Positions 18,592 to 27,295 of a stretch of DNA of 64,000 nt are shown here, piece by piece. The first letter of the stretch is position 1, and each line of letters opens with the position of its first letter. Under the pieces are notes generated by a model, which saw only the letters and a program-made list of their open reading frames with translations, did not search any database and was not told the DNA's origin. The position numbers and the translations under genes were made by a program. The DNA is from Pseudomonas gessardii. GTDB lineage: Bacteria > Pseudomonadota > Gammaproteobacteria > Pseudomonadales > Pseudomonadaceae. The stretch lies in assembly GCF_001983165.1 (NCBI RefSeq), contig NZ_MNPU01000008.1:106823-170822 (forward strand), given 5' to 3'.

Positions 18592-19374
18592 TCAGGCCGA
18601 AACGCGGGGAATCGTGTCATCGGCGCGCAGGGTGAAGATCTCGTAGCCTGTCTCGGTGACCAGCAGGGTGTGTTCCCACTGCGCCGAGAGCTTGCGGTCC
18701 TTGGTGATGGCGGTCCAGCCGTCGCCCAGCACCTTGGTGTCGGCCTTGCCCTGGTTGATCATCGGCTCGATGGTAAAGGTCATGCCCGCCTTGAGTTCCA
18801 TGCCGGTGCCGGCACGGCCGTAGTGCAGGATCTGTGGCTCTTCGTGGAACACCTTGCCGATGCCGTGGCCGCAGAACTCGCGGACCACCGAGAAACCGTT
18901 CTTTTCGGCGTGTTTCTGGATCACTTCGCCGATATCGCCCAGGCGGCAGCCCGGCTTGACCAGTTCAATGGCCTTGTACATGCATTCCTGGGTGACCTGG
19001 GACAGGCGCTCGGCCCACACCGGTACGTTGCCAACGTGGAACATGCGGCTGGTATCGCCGTGATAGCCGTCCTTGATCACCGTGACGTCGATGTTCAGGG
19101 TGTCGCCGTCCTTGAGCGGTTTGTCGCCCGGGATACCATGGCAGACCACGTGGTTGATCGAGGTGCAGATCGACTTGGGGAAGCCTTTGTAGTTCAGCGG
19201 CGCGGGGATGGCTTTCTGCACGTCGACAATATAGTCGTGGCAGATACGGTCCAGGGCCTCGGTGGTGATACCGGGTTTGACATGCTCGGCAATCATTTCC
19301 AGCACATCGGCAGCCAGTTTGCCGGCAACGCGCATGCCTGCGATGTCTTCAGCGGTTTTCAGGGTAACGGTCAT
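18592..19374 (-). CDS. map: Methionine aminopeptidase type I
   Basis: Removes the initiator methionine from nascent proteins. The 260-residue type I enzyme shows all five metal ligands: two aspartates in NIDVTVIKDGYHGDTSRMF (partial quotation), a histidine in FCGHGIGKVFHE, and glutamates in TIEPM and QWEHTL. The start at 19374 (MTVTLKTAEDIAG) is clear. It is divergent from rpsB across 386 bases, a conserved arrangement in gammaproteobacteria, and upstream of glnD. Confidence 0.96.
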   Translation of the reverse strand: MTVTLKTAEDIAGMRVAGKLAADVLEMIAEHVKPGITTEALDRICHDYIVDVQKAIPAPLNYKGFPKSICTSINHVVCHGIPGDKPLKDGDTLNIDVTVIKDGYHGDTSRMFHVGNVPVWAERLSQVTQECMYKAIELVKPGCRLGDIGEVIQKHAEKNGFSVVREFCGHGIGKVFHEEPQILHYGRAGTGMELKAGMTFTIEPMINQGKADTKVLGDGWTAITKDRKLSAQWEHTLLVTETGYEIFTLRADDTIPRVSA

Positions 19375-19590
19375 ACAGGCTCTCTCTAGCGCGAGGCGCT
19401 GAAATCAATACGGTTTACGGGCGTGCGACAAAAAGGTGCAGCGTTCGCACAAGCCCAAAAAACGCGATTCTAACAGACGCAAGGTGCAAACCATGAGTGT
19501 CTGGCTATCGCTTCTCTCTATAAGGTGCGGGTATTTTCACCCGATTCAATGGCTTGGGTAGCAATGCCGGCAAGCAAATGCGATTGCGGG

Positions 19591-19619
19591 TTTCGTTTTG
19601 GTCGTTGCTGTGGTATAAA
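19591..19619 (+). promoter_or_regulatory. Candidate promoter for rpsB
   Basis: TTTCGT (19591-19596), a 17-base spacer and TATAAA (19614-19619) suggest a sigma70 promoter. The -35 is weak. It would give a leader of about 135 nt. The remaining map-proximal part of the 386-base gap (19375-19590) holds the map promoter region; I see no further clear element there. Confidence 0.45.
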
Positions 19620-19624
19620 ATGCG

Positions 19625-19757
19625 CCGCTTTCCGGGGATACCCCGCAAAGCTTAAATCCACACACGTGTCGACACGATGACCTGGGTGCCGGAGGCCTTG
19701 AAGCCGCTGGTTGGTCATTGGGATACGTGGAGGCCAAACCCGACTTATTAAGGAACT
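19625..19757 (+). ncRNA. Candidate S2 leader (t44-type RNA) upstream of rpsB
   Basis: The map-rpsB gap is where gammaproteobacteria carry the t44 RNA, a structured rpsB leader through which S2 limits its own synthesis. Here the 130-odd bases before rpsB contain several short hairpin arms, for example CGGGG ATA CCCCG near 19635-19648. The identity rests on position and potential structure, not on a covariance model search. Confidence 0.4.
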
Positions 19758-19760
19758 ATC

Positions 19761-20501
19761 ATGTCCCAAGTCAACATGCGCGATATGCTGAAGGCCGGTG
19801 TGCACTTCGGTCACCAGACCCGTTACTGGAACCCGAAAATGGGTAAATACATTTTCGGCGCGCGTAACAAGATCCACATCATCAACCTTGAAAAAACCCT
19901 GCCAATGTTCAACGAAGCGCTGACTTTCGTAGAGCGCCTGGCCCAGGGCAAAAACAAGATTCTGTTCGTCGGCACCAAGCGTTCCGCTGGCAAGATCGTT
20001 GCTGAAGAAGCAGCACGTTGCGGTTCGCCGTACGTCGATCACCGCTGGTTGGGCGGCATGCTGACCAACTTCAAAACCATCCGTGCTTCCATCAAGCGTC
20101 TGCGTGACCTTGAAGTGCAAGCCGAAGATGGTACTTTCGCCAAGCTGACCAAGAAAGAAGCGCTGATGCGCTCCCGTGACCTGGAAAAGCTCGATCGTTC
20201 CCTGGGTGGTATCAAGGACATGGGCGGTCTGCCTGACGCACTGTTCGTTATCGACGTTGATCACGAGCGCATCGCGATTACCGAAGCCAACAAGCTGGGC
20301 ATCCCGGTTATCGGCGTAGTCGATACCAACAGCAGCCCGGAAGGCGTTGACTACATCATCCCAGGCAACGATGACGCAATCCGCGCTATCCAGCTGTACA
20401 TGGGTTCGATGGCTGACGCTGTAATCCGTGGCCGCAACAATGTTGGCGGCGGCACCGTAGAGTTCGCTGCTGAAGAAGCACCGGTCGCTGCAGCTGAGTA
20501 A
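19761..20501 (+). CDS. rpsB: 30S ribosomal protein S2
   Basis: Essential small-subunit protein bound last, through S1 contacts, near the mRNA exit. The 246-residue sequence begins [20 protein letters not shown] and has the conserved family segments ([30 protein letters not shown]). TAAGGA is at Shine-Dalgarno distance. It heads the conserved rpsB-tsf-pyrH-frr cluster; a strong terminator separates it from tsf, allowing differential expression. Confidence 0.98.
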   Translation: MSQVNMRDMLKAGVHFGHQTRYWNPKMGKYIFGARNKIHIINLEKTLPMFNEALTFVERLAQGKNKILFVGTKRSAGKIVAEEAARCGSPYVDHRWLGGMLTNFKTIRASIKRLRDLEVQAEDGTFAKLTKKEALMRSRDLEKLDRSLGGIKDMGGLPDALFVIDVDHERIAITEANKLGIPVIGVVDTNSSPEGVDYIIPGNDDAIRAIQLYMGSMADAVIRGRNNVGGGTVEFAAEEAPVAAAE

Positions 20502-20527
20502 CTGACGCCCTGGCGTTGACTCAGTAA

Positions 20528-20556
20528 GCAAAAAGGGGGCTTGGCCCCCTTTTTGC
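20528..20556 (+). terminator. Rho-independent terminator after rpsB
   Basis: A perfect 13-bp stem, GCAAAAAGGGGGC (20528-20540) with GCCCCCTTTTTGC (20544-20556) and loop TTG, has its U run inside the 3' arm. It lies 27 bases after the rpsB stop. Readthrough or a separate promoter in 20557-20694 must supply tsf. Confidence 0.9.
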
Positions 20557-20694
20557 CACCTCGAAAACCATTTGTGAGCGGCACAGCTACAGCATCTGTA
20601 ACGTGCAGCGGTTAACAAGGGTGGTTCGGGAAGAATTGAACGCCCGTACAAGTCGGGTGGAATGGTTGAAAACCTATCCAAGAGGAATTTGAAA

Positions 20695-21558
20695 ATGGCA
20701 GCAATTACTGCAGCGTTGGTTAAAGAACTGCGTGAGCGTACTGGCGAAGGCATGATGGACTGCAAGAAAGCCCTGGAAAAGGCTGACGGCGACATCGAAA
20801 AAGCCATTGATGACATGCGTGCTTCGGGCGCGATCAAGGCTGCCAAGAAAGCAGGCAACGTCGCTGCTGAAGGCGCGATCGCTCTGAAGGAAGACGGCAA
20901 ATCCGCCGTTCTGCTGGAAGTGAACTCGCAGACCGACTTCCTGGCCCTGCAAGACGACTTCAAGGCATTTGTTGCTGCCAGCGTTGAAAAAGCGTTCGCC
21001 GACAAACTGACTGACGTCGCTCCGCTGATCGCAGCTCAAGAAGCTGATCGTCTGGTACTGGTCGGCAAGGTTGGCGAAAACGTCAACATCCGTCGCCTGG
21101 TACGTGTTGAAGGTGACGTGGTTGGTGGTTACCTGCACGGTAACAAGATCGGTGTTGCCGTTGTCCTCAAGGGCGGCAACGTTGAGCTGGCCAAAGACAT
21201 CGCTATGCACGTAGCGGCCAGCAACCCTGAGTTCCTGCTGCCTTCGGAAGTTTCTGCCGAAGCGATCGAGCGCGAAAAAGCTGTGTTCCTGCAGCTGAAC
21301 GAAGAAAAAATCAAAGGCAAGCCAGAAAACATTGTTGAGAACATGGTCAAAGGCCGTATCAGCAAGTTCCTGGCCGAAGCAAGCCTGGTTGAGCAGGCGT
21401 TCGTCAAGAACCCTGAAATCAAGGTTGGCGAACTGGCCAAGAAAGCCGGTGCTGAAATCGTTTCCTTCACCTACTTCAAAGTAGGCGACGGCATCGAGAA
21501 GCCGGTCGACAACTTCGCTGAAGAAGTTGCTGCCCAGCTGGCTGCCGCCAAGCAATAA
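20695..21558 (+). CDS. tsf: Translation elongation factor Ts
   Basis: Nucleotide exchange factor for EF-Tu. The 287-residue protein starts MAAITAALVKELRERTGEGM at 20695, and has the family motif for EF-Tu contact, NSQTDFLALQDDF. A longer frame from 20662 is rejected; AGAGGAA lies just before the chosen ATG. It follows rpsB after a terminator and is followed by its own terminator, so it may be transcribed separately and through partial readthrough from rpsB, as known in E. coli. Confidence 0.98.
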   Translation: MAAITAALVKELRERTGEGMMDCKKALEKADGDIEKAIDDMRASGAIKAAKKAGNVAAEGAIALKEDGKSAVLLEVNSQTDFLALQDDFKAFVAASVEKAFADKLTDVAPLIAAQEADRLVLVGKVGENVNIRRLVRVEGDVVGGYLHGNKIGVAVVLKGGNVELAKDIAMHVAASNPEFLLPSEVSAEAIEREKAVFLQLNEEKIKGKPENIVENMVKGRISKFLAEASLVEQAFVKNPEIKVGELAKKAGAEIVSFTYFKVGDGIEKPVDNFAEEVAAQLAAAKQ

Positions 21559-21582
21559 GACAGTTTTCAACTGTCGCCCAAG

Positions 21583-21615
21583 AGAGGCTGCCCGCTCACG
21601 CGCGCAGCCTCTTTT
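21583..21615 (+). terminator. Rho-independent terminator after tsf
   Basis: AGAGGCTGC (21583-21591) pairs with GCAGCCTCT (21604-21612) over a 12-base loop and is followed by TTT. It lies 24 bases after the tsf stop and separates tsf from pyrH. Confidence 0.85.
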
Positions 21616-21769
21616 CAAATGGGAGGCTCAATTTTATTTGGCTTCCCTTTGGAACTGGCTTACAAAGCCGTGTTCCGATGGCGCTGTGACAGCGTCCAGC
21701 TAGAGTGAACGCAAGCCGTAAACGGCTCGCCAAGAATTTTTTAAAAATACGCCGCAGGAGAGATTCGCA

Positions 21770-22513
21770 ATGGCTCAGCAGGGCAGTGGTTATCAGGCTC
21801 GCTATAAACGCATTCTACTCAAGCTTAGCGGCGAGGCCCTGATGGGCTCGGAAGAGTTCGGGATCGATCCCAAGGTGCTTGACCGCATGGCGCTGGAAGT
21901 CGGCCAACTGGTCGGCATCGGCGTCCAGGTCGGCCTGGTGATCGGTGGTGGCAACCTGTTCCGTGGTGCAGCGCTCAGTGCGGCTGGCATGGACCGGGTC
22001 ACTGGCGACCACATGGGCATGCTGGCCACTGTGATGAACGCCCTGGCCATGCGCGACGCCCTGGAGCGGGCCAATATCTCGGCCATCGTGATGTCGGCCA
22101 TCTCCATGGTGGGCGTGACCGATCACTATGATCGCCGCAAAGCCATGCGCCACCTGAACGCCAAAGAGGTGGTGATCTTTGCCGCCGGTACTGGCAACCC
22201 GTTCTTCACCACCGACTCGGCTGCCTGCCTGCGTGCCATCGAAATCGATGCTGACGTCGTGCTCAAGGCCACCAAGGTCGATGGTGTCTACACGGCCGAT
22301 CCATTCAAAGACCCCCATGCCGAGAAGTTCGATCATCTGACTTATGATGAAGTGCTGGATCGCAAGCTGGGTGTAATGGACCTGACGGCAATCTGCCTGT
22401 GCCGCGACCACAAGATGCCGCTGCGCGTATTTAACATGAACAAGCCCGGCGCCCTGCTGAATATCGTACACGGCGGCGCAGAAGGGACTCTGATCGAGGA
22501 AGGCCAACAATGA
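21770..22513 (+). CDS. pyrH: UMP kinase
   Basis: Hexameric amino-acid-kinase-fold enzyme that phosphorylates UMP to UDP, regulated by GTP and UTP in this family. The 247-residue protein has [10 protein letters not shown] at the start, the glycine loop [10 protein letters not shown], and the nucleotide-binding segment [17 protein letters not shown] precedes the ATG. It overlaps frr by four bases. A 211-base gap after tsf contains the tsf terminator and presumably a pyrH promoter, which I could not fix with confidence. Confidence 0.97.
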   Translation: MAQQGSGYQARYKRILLKLSGEALMGSEEFGIDPKVLDRMALEVGQLVGIGVQVGLVIGGGNLFRGAALSAAGMDRVTGDHMGMLATVMNALAMRDALERANISAIVMSAISMVGVTDHYDRRKAMRHLNAKEVVIFAAGTGNPFFTTDSAACLRAIEIDADVVLKATKVDGVYTADPFKDPHAEKFDHLTYDEVLDRKLGVMDLTAICLCRDHKMPLRVFNMNKPGALLNIVHGGAEGTLIEEGQQ

Positions 22514-23067
22514 TCAATGAAATCAAGAAAGACGCCCAAGCGCGTATGCAAAAATCCCTGGAGTCTCTGGCCCATGCATTTGGCCAGATTCGTACCGGCA
22601 AGGCCCACCCAAGCATTCTGGGCAGTGTGATGGTGCCGTACTACGGCTCCGACACTCCGCTGAGCGGCGTGGCCAACGTGACCGTAAAAGACTCGCGCAC
22701 CCTGCAAGTCGTGGCCTTCGAGCGCAACATGCTCGCCGCCGTCGACAAAGCCATCCAGAGCGCCGGCCTGAACCTCAACCCGACCAACCTGGGTGAGCTG
22801 CTGCTGATCTCCATGCCGGCCCTGACCGAAGAAACCCGCAAGGGCTTCACCAAGCAGGCGCGCAGCGCAGCGGAGGATGCCCGTGTTGCCGTGCGCAACA
22901 TCCGTCGCGATGCCTTGGGTGACCTGAAGAAGCTGGTCAAGGACAAGGAAATCAGCGAAGACGAAGAGCGTCGCGCAATCGCCGATATCGACAAGCTGAC
23001 CAAGGAATCCGAGGCCCTGATCACCAAGGCCACGGAAGAGAAAGAAAAGGACCTGATGGCCGTATAA
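22510..23067 (+). CDS. frr: Ribosome recycling factor
   Basis: Splits post-termination ribosomes together with EF-G. The 185-residue, mostly helical protein is full length, with the family core [11 protein letters not shown], and [15 protein letters not shown] in the C-terminal helix of the three-helix bundle. It starts inside the pyrH stop (ATGA overlap), indicating translational coupling. uppS follows after 17 bases, so the transcript continues into the lipid-carrier genes. Confidence 0.97.
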   Translation: MINEIKKDAQARMQKSLESLAHAFGQIRTGKAHPSILGSVMVPYYGSDTPLSGVANVTVKDSRTLQVVAFERNMLAAVDKAIQSAGLNLNPTNLGELLLISMPALTEETRKGFTKQARSAAEDARVAVRNIRRDALGDLKKLVKDKEISEDEERRAIADIDKLTKESEALITKATEEKEKDLMAV

Positions 23068-23084
23068 GGGGTCAGGACGCCTTC

Positions 23085-23840
23085 ATGGAAAAGACCAAGC
23101 AGACTGTGCCCGCCGTGGTGCCGCGCCATGTCGCGATCATCATGGACGGGAATAATCGCTGGGCGAAAAAACGCTTTATGCCGGGTGTCGCCGGGCATAA
23201 GGCGGGTGTCGATGCGGTGCGGGCCGTGATCGAGGTGTGTGCCGAGGCCAAGGTCGAGGTATTGACCTTGTTTGCCTTCTCCAGTGAAAACTGGCAACGG
23301 CCGGCCGACGAGGTCAGCGCCTTGATGGACCTGTTCTTCAAGGCCTTGCGTCGTGAGGCCAAGCGCCTGAACGACAACAATATCAGCCTGCGCATCATTG
23401 GCGATCGCTCGCGGTTCCACCCGGAGCTGCAGGCAGCCATGCGCGAGGCCGAGGCGATCACCGCTGGCAGCAACCGTTTCGTCCTGCAAATCGCCGCCAA
23501 TTATGGCGGGCAATGGGATATCGCCCAGGCTGCACAGCGCCTGGCGCGTGAAGTGCAGGCCGGCCATCTGCGGCCGGAAGACATCACGCCCGAGTTGTTG
23601 CAAACCTGCCTGGTGACTGGCGACCTGCCATTGCCGGACCTGTGCATCCGTACCGGTGGCGAGCACCGTATCAGCAACTTCCTGTTGTGGCAGTTGGCCT
23701 ATACCGAGCTGTACTTCTCCGACCTGTTCTGGCCGGACTTCAAACACGATGCCATGCGCAATGCGCTGGCCGATTTCGCTTCCCGTCAGCGTCGCTTCGG
23801 TAAAACGAGCGAGCAGATCGAAGCTGGAGCCCGGGTTTAA
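23085..23840 (+). CDS. uppS: Undecaprenyl diphosphate synthase (cis-prenyltransferase)
   Basis: Makes the C55 undecaprenyl diphosphate carrier from FPP and IPP for peptidoglycan and LPS O-antigen. In 251 residues the catalytic Asp21 sits in IIMDGNNRWAKKR, and the IPP-binding region near the end reads RTGGEHRISNFLLWQLAYTE. Length is typical. Its stop and the cdsA start share one base (TAATG). It sits with cdsA, dxr and rseP in the conserved order. Confidence 0.96.
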   Translation: MEKTKQTVPAVVPRHVAIIMDGNNRWAKKRFMPGVAGHKAGVDAVRAVIEVCAEAKVEVLTLFAFSSENWQRPADEVSALMDLFFKALRREAKRLNDNNISLRIIGDRSRFHPELQAAMREAEAITAGSNRFVLQIAANYGGQWDIAQAAQRLAREVQAGHLRPEDITPELLQTCLVTGDLPLPDLCIRTGGEHRISNFLLWQLAYTELYFSDLFWPDFKHDAMRNALADFASRQRRFGKTSEQIEAGARV

Positions 23841-24646
23841 TGCTTAAACAACGAATCATCACGGCACTGATCCTGCTGCCGATTGCCCTGTGCGGGTTTT
23901 TCCTGCTTGAAGGCGCCGGCTTTGCGCTGTTCATTGGCCTGGTCGTGACCCTGGGCGCCTGGGAATGGGCGCGCCTGGCCGGGTTTGCCGAGCAACTGCC
24001 GCGGGTGGTGTACGCCGCTGTTGTCGCGGTATTGCTGTTTTTGATGTACATCCTGCCGGATGTCGCCCCCTGGGTGCTGGGGGCGGCGGTGCTGTGGTGG
24101 GCGTTGGCGACATTCCTGGTGTTGACCTACCCGCGTACCAGCGGCCAGTGGTCCAGCGTCGCCTGCAAGCTGGTGATCGGCCTGCTGATCCTGCTGCCGG
24201 CCTGGCAGGGCCTGGTCTCTATCAAGCATATGGCCCTGGGCAACGGCTTGATCCTGGCGGTGATGGTGCTGGTCTGGGGCGCGGATATCGGGGCGTACTT
24301 CTCCGGCCGTGCCTTTGGCAAGCGCAAGCTGGCCCCGGCGGTCAGTCCTGGCAAGAGCTGGGAAGGGGTGTACGGCGGGCTGGCGTTGACGTTGCTGATT
24401 ACCCTGGTCGTCGGCGTTGTGCGCGAGTGGGATGCCAGGCAAATCCTCCTGGCCCTGGTCGGCGCAGCGGTGGTCGTACTGATTTCGGTGGTCGGCGACC
24501 TGACCGAAAGCATGTTCAAGCGCCAGGCCGGGATCAAGGACAGCAGTAACCTGCTGCCGGGCCATGGCGGCGTACTGGACCGCATCGACAGCCTGACGGC
24601 GGCGATCCCGGTGTTTGCCGTGCTGTTGTGGATGGCTGCTTCGTGA
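23840..24646 (+). CDS. cdsA: Phosphatidate cytidylyltransferase (CDP-diglyceride synthase)
   Basis: Integral membrane enzyme that makes CDP-diacylglycerol from phosphatidate and CTP, the branch point to all phospholipids. In 268 residues it has about eight hydrophobic segments and the CDP-alcohol-like signature [15 protein letters not shown] followed by [13 protein letters not shown] near the C-terminus. Translationally coupled to uppS (1-base overlap) and to dxr (GTGA overlap). Confidence 0.95.
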   Translation: MLKQRIITALILLPIALCGFFLLEGAGFALFIGLVVTLGAWEWARLAGFAEQLPRVVYAAVVAVLLFLMYILPDVAPWVLGAAVLWWALATFLVLTYPRTSGQWSSVACKLVIGLLILLPAWQGLVSIKHMALGNGLILAVMVLVWGADIGAYFSGRAFGKRKLAPAVSPGKSWEGVYGGLALTLLITLVVGVVREWDARQILLALVGAAVVVLISVVGDLTESMFKRQAGIKDSSNLLPGHGGVLDRIDSLTAAIPVFAVLLWMAAS

Positions 24647-25833
24647 GCCGCCTACAGCAAGTGACCGTGCTGGGGGCTACCGGCTCGGTCGGGTTGAGCA
24701 CCCTGGATGTGATTGCCCGTCACCCTGGGCGCTATCAGGTATTCGCCCTGACCGGCTTCAGCCGCTTGAGCGAGCTGTTGGCGCTGTGCGTGCGCCATGT
24801 GCCGCAGTTCGCGGTGGTGCCGGATGCGGCCGCCGCCCGTGGTTTGCAGGACGACCTGCGGGCGGCGGGCCTGGCGACCGAGGTCTTGGTCGGCGAGGAG
24901 GGTTTGTGCCAGGTATCCGCCGCGTCTGAGGTGGACACGGTGGTCGCTGCTATTGTGGGTGCTGCCGGCTTACGTCCGACCCTGGCGGCGGTTGATGCCG
25001 GCAAGAAAATCCTGCTAGCCAATAAAGAAGCGCTGGTGATGTCCGGCGCGCTGTTTATGCAGGCCGTGCGCAAGAGCGGCGCCGTGCTGCTGCCGCTGGA
25101 CAGCGAGCACAACGCGATTTTCCAGTGCATGCCGGGTGACTTCGCCCGCGGCCTGAGCCAGGTCGGCGTGCGGCGTATTCTGCTGACCGCCTCCGGCGGC
25201 CCGTTCCGCCAGACGCCATTGGCCGAGCTGGAACACGTTTCTCCCGATCAGGCCTGTGCCCACCCCAATTGGTCGATGGGGCGCAAGATCTCGGTGGATT
25301 CGGCGAGCATGATGAACAAGGGTCTGGAGCTGATCGAGGCCTGCTGGCTGTTTGATGCCCGTGCCGATCAGGTCGAAGTGGTGATTCATCCGCAAAGCGT
25401 GATTCACTCCCTGGTCGACTATGTGGACGGTTCGGTGCTGGCCCAGTTGGGCAACCCGGACATGCGCACGCCGATTGCCAATGCCCTGGCATGGCCCGAG
25501 CGGATTGACTCGGGTGTGGCGCCCCTGGACCTGTTTGCCATTGCACGCCTGGATTTCGAGGCGCCGGATGATCAGCGCTTCCCTTGCCTGCGCCTGGCGC
25601 GTGAGGCGGCAGAGGCGGGTAACAGTGCTCCGGCGATGCTCAATGCGGTCAATGAAGTGGCGGTTGCCGCGTTTCTTGAGCGGCGCATCCGCTTTCCACA
25701 GATCGCGAGTATCATCGAGGAAATTTTGAGCCTTGAGCCGGTGGTTGCCGTGAATGATTTGGGCGCCGTGTTCGAGGCGGATGCCAAGGCCCGGCTCTTG
25801 GCCTGGCAATGGTTGAAACGCCACGCAGGTTAG
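24643..25833 (+). CDS. dxr: 1-deoxy-D-xylulose 5-phosphate reductoisomerase
   Basis: Second enzyme of the MEP isoprenoid pathway: DXP to MEP with NADPH. The 396-residue protein has the NADPH motif [12 protein letters not shown] at the N-terminus and the metal/substrate segment [10 protein letters not shown], both intact. The GTG at 24643 (then [10 protein letters not shown]) is chosen over an ATG at 24628 because it overlaps the cdsA stop as GTGA and gives the usual length. With ispD (45.2 kb) and ispF (49.6 kb) it gives three MEP-pathway genes in the window. Confidence 0.95.
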   Translation: MSRLQQVTVLGATGSVGLSTLDVIARHPGRYQVFALTGFSRLSELLALCVRHVPQFAVVPDAAAARGLQDDLRAAGLATEVLVGEEGLCQVSAASEVDTVVAAIVGAAGLRPTLAAVDAGKKILLANKEALVMSGALFMQAVRKSGAVLLPLDSEHNAIFQCMPGDFARGLSQVGVRRILLTASGGPFRQTPLAELEHVSPDQACAHPNWSMGRKISVDSASMMNKGLELIEACWLFDARADQVEVVIHPQSVIHSLVDYVDGSVLAQLGNPDMRTPIANALAWPERIDSGVAPLDLFAIARLDFEAPDDQRFPCLRLAREAAEAGNSAPAMLNAVNEVAVAAFLERRIRFPQIASIIEEILSLEPVVAVNDLGAVFEADAKARLLAWQWLKRHAG

Positions 25834-25868
25834 TCGGCAGGCGCGGGATTGGAATGCGGAGAGATTAG

Positions 25869-27221
25869 ATGAGTGCGCTCTACATGATTGTCGGCACCCT
25901 GGTTGCTCTGGGTGTGCTGGTCACCTTCCACGAATTCGGTCATTTCTGGGTGGCGCGCCGTTGTGGCGTCAAGGTCCTGCGTTTTTCCGTGGGGTTTGGC
26001 ATGCCGCTGCTGCGCTGGCACGACCGGCAGGGCACCGAATTCGTGATTGCCGCCATTCCCCTGGGCGGCTACGTCAAGATGCTCGACGAGCGTGAAGGCG
26101 AAGTGCCGGCTGATCAACTGGACCAATCTTTCAACCGCAAGACCGTCCGTCAGCGTATCGCCATCGTGGCCGCCGGCCCGATCGCCAACTTCCTGCTGGC
26201 CATGGTGTTCTTCTGGGTTCTGGCCATGCTGGGCAGCCAGCAAGTGCGTCCGGTCATCGGGGCGGTGGAGGCGGGCAGTATCGCCGCCAAGGCTGGTTTG
26301 AGCGCCGGGCAGGAAATTGTTGCTATTGATGGCGAGCCAACTACCGGCTGGGGCGCGGTCAATCTGCAGTTGGTGCGACGCCTGGGTGAAAGCGGCACCG
26401 TACAGCTGATGGTGCGCGAGCAGGACTCGACGGCCGAGACGCCGCGTGAACTGATATTGGACAAGTGGCTCAAGGGTGCTGATGAGCCTGATCCGATCAA
26501 GTCCCTGGGGATTCGTCCATGGCGCCCGGCGCTGCCGCCGGTCTTGGCGGAACTCGATCCCAAAGGCCCGGCCCAGGCTGCCGGCCTGAAGACCGGCGAC
26601 CGTTTGCTGGCCCTTGATGGCCAGGCACTGGGCGACTGGCAGCAAGTGGTCGATCTGGTTCGTGTACGTCCTGATACGAAAATTGTGCTGAAAATTGAGC
26701 GCGACGGTGCTCAAATCGACGTCCCGGTCACCCTCGCGGTGCGCGGGGAGGCCAAGGCGGCCGGCGGGTATCTGGGCGCCGGGGTCAAGGCTGTCGACTG
26801 GCCGCCATCGATGGTGCGGGAGGTCAGCTTCGGGCCATTGGCGGCAATTGGCGAGGGTGCACGACGCACTTGGACCATGAGTGTGCTGACCCTCGATTCA
26901 CTGAAGAAAATGTTGTTCGGCGAGCTCTCGGTAAAAAACTTGAGTGGACCGATAACCATTGCTAAAGTGGCGGGCGCTTCTGCCCAGTCGGGTGTTGCTG
27001 ATTTCCTGAATTTCCTGGCTTATCTGAGTATTAGCCTTGGGGTTCTGAATTTGTTGCCCATTCCAGTATTGGATGGGGGGCATCTGTTGTTTTATCTCGT
27101 CGAGTGGGTGCGTGGTCGCCCCTTGTCGGATCGGGTGCAGGGTTGGGGGATACAGATCGGTATCAGTTTGGTGGTCGGGGTGATGTTGTTAGCCTTGGTC
27201 AACGATCTGGGACGTCTGTAA
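25869..27221 (+). CDS. rseP: Site-2 zinc metalloprotease RseP
   Basis: Intramembrane protease that cuts anti-sigma factors (RseA/MucA) after the first cleavage and so releases the envelope-stress sigma factor. The 450-residue protein has HEFGH at residues 21-25 within the first membrane segment, two PDZ-like regions in the middle, and the second catalytic motif NLLPIPVLDGGH near the C-terminus. In this genus it also clears signal peptides and activates alginate control. It precedes bamA, with a hairpin between them. Confidence 0.95.
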   Translation: MSALYMIVGTLVALGVLVTFHEFGHFWVARRCGVKVLRFSVGFGMPLLRWHDRQGTEFVIAAIPLGGYVKMLDEREGEVPADQLDQSFNRKTVRQRIAIVAAGPIANFLLAMVFFWVLAMLGSQQVRPVIGAVEAGSIAAKAGLSAGQEIVAIDGEPTTGWGAVNLQLVRRLGESGTVQLMVREQDSTAETPRELILDKWLKGADEPDPIKSLGIRPWRPALPPVLAELDPKGPAQAAGLKTGDRLLALDGQALGDWQQVVDLVRVRPDTKIVLKIERDGAQIDVPVTLAVRGEAKAAGGYLGAGVKAVDWPPSMVREVSFGPLAAIGEGARRTWTMSVLTLDSLKKMLFGELSVKNLSGPITIAKVAGASAQSGVADFLNFLAYLSISLGVLNLLPIPVLDGGHLLFYLVEWVRGRPLSDRVQGWGIQIGISLVVGVMLLALVNDLGRL

Positions 27222-27241
27222 CGCTTCGCTGAATTGCGAAT

Positions 27242-27270
27242 CTGCCGCATTTTGCGGCAGTTTGTTTATT
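27242..27270 (+). terminator. Terminator-like hairpin between rseP and bamA
   Basis: CTGCCGCA (27242-27249) pairs perfectly with TGCGGCAG (27253-27260), followed by TTTGTTTATT. It lies 20 bases after the rseP stop and ends only 25 bases before the bamA start. Confidence 0.75.
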
Positions 27271-27295
27271 GCCAGTTGGAATAAGAAAGGACTTC

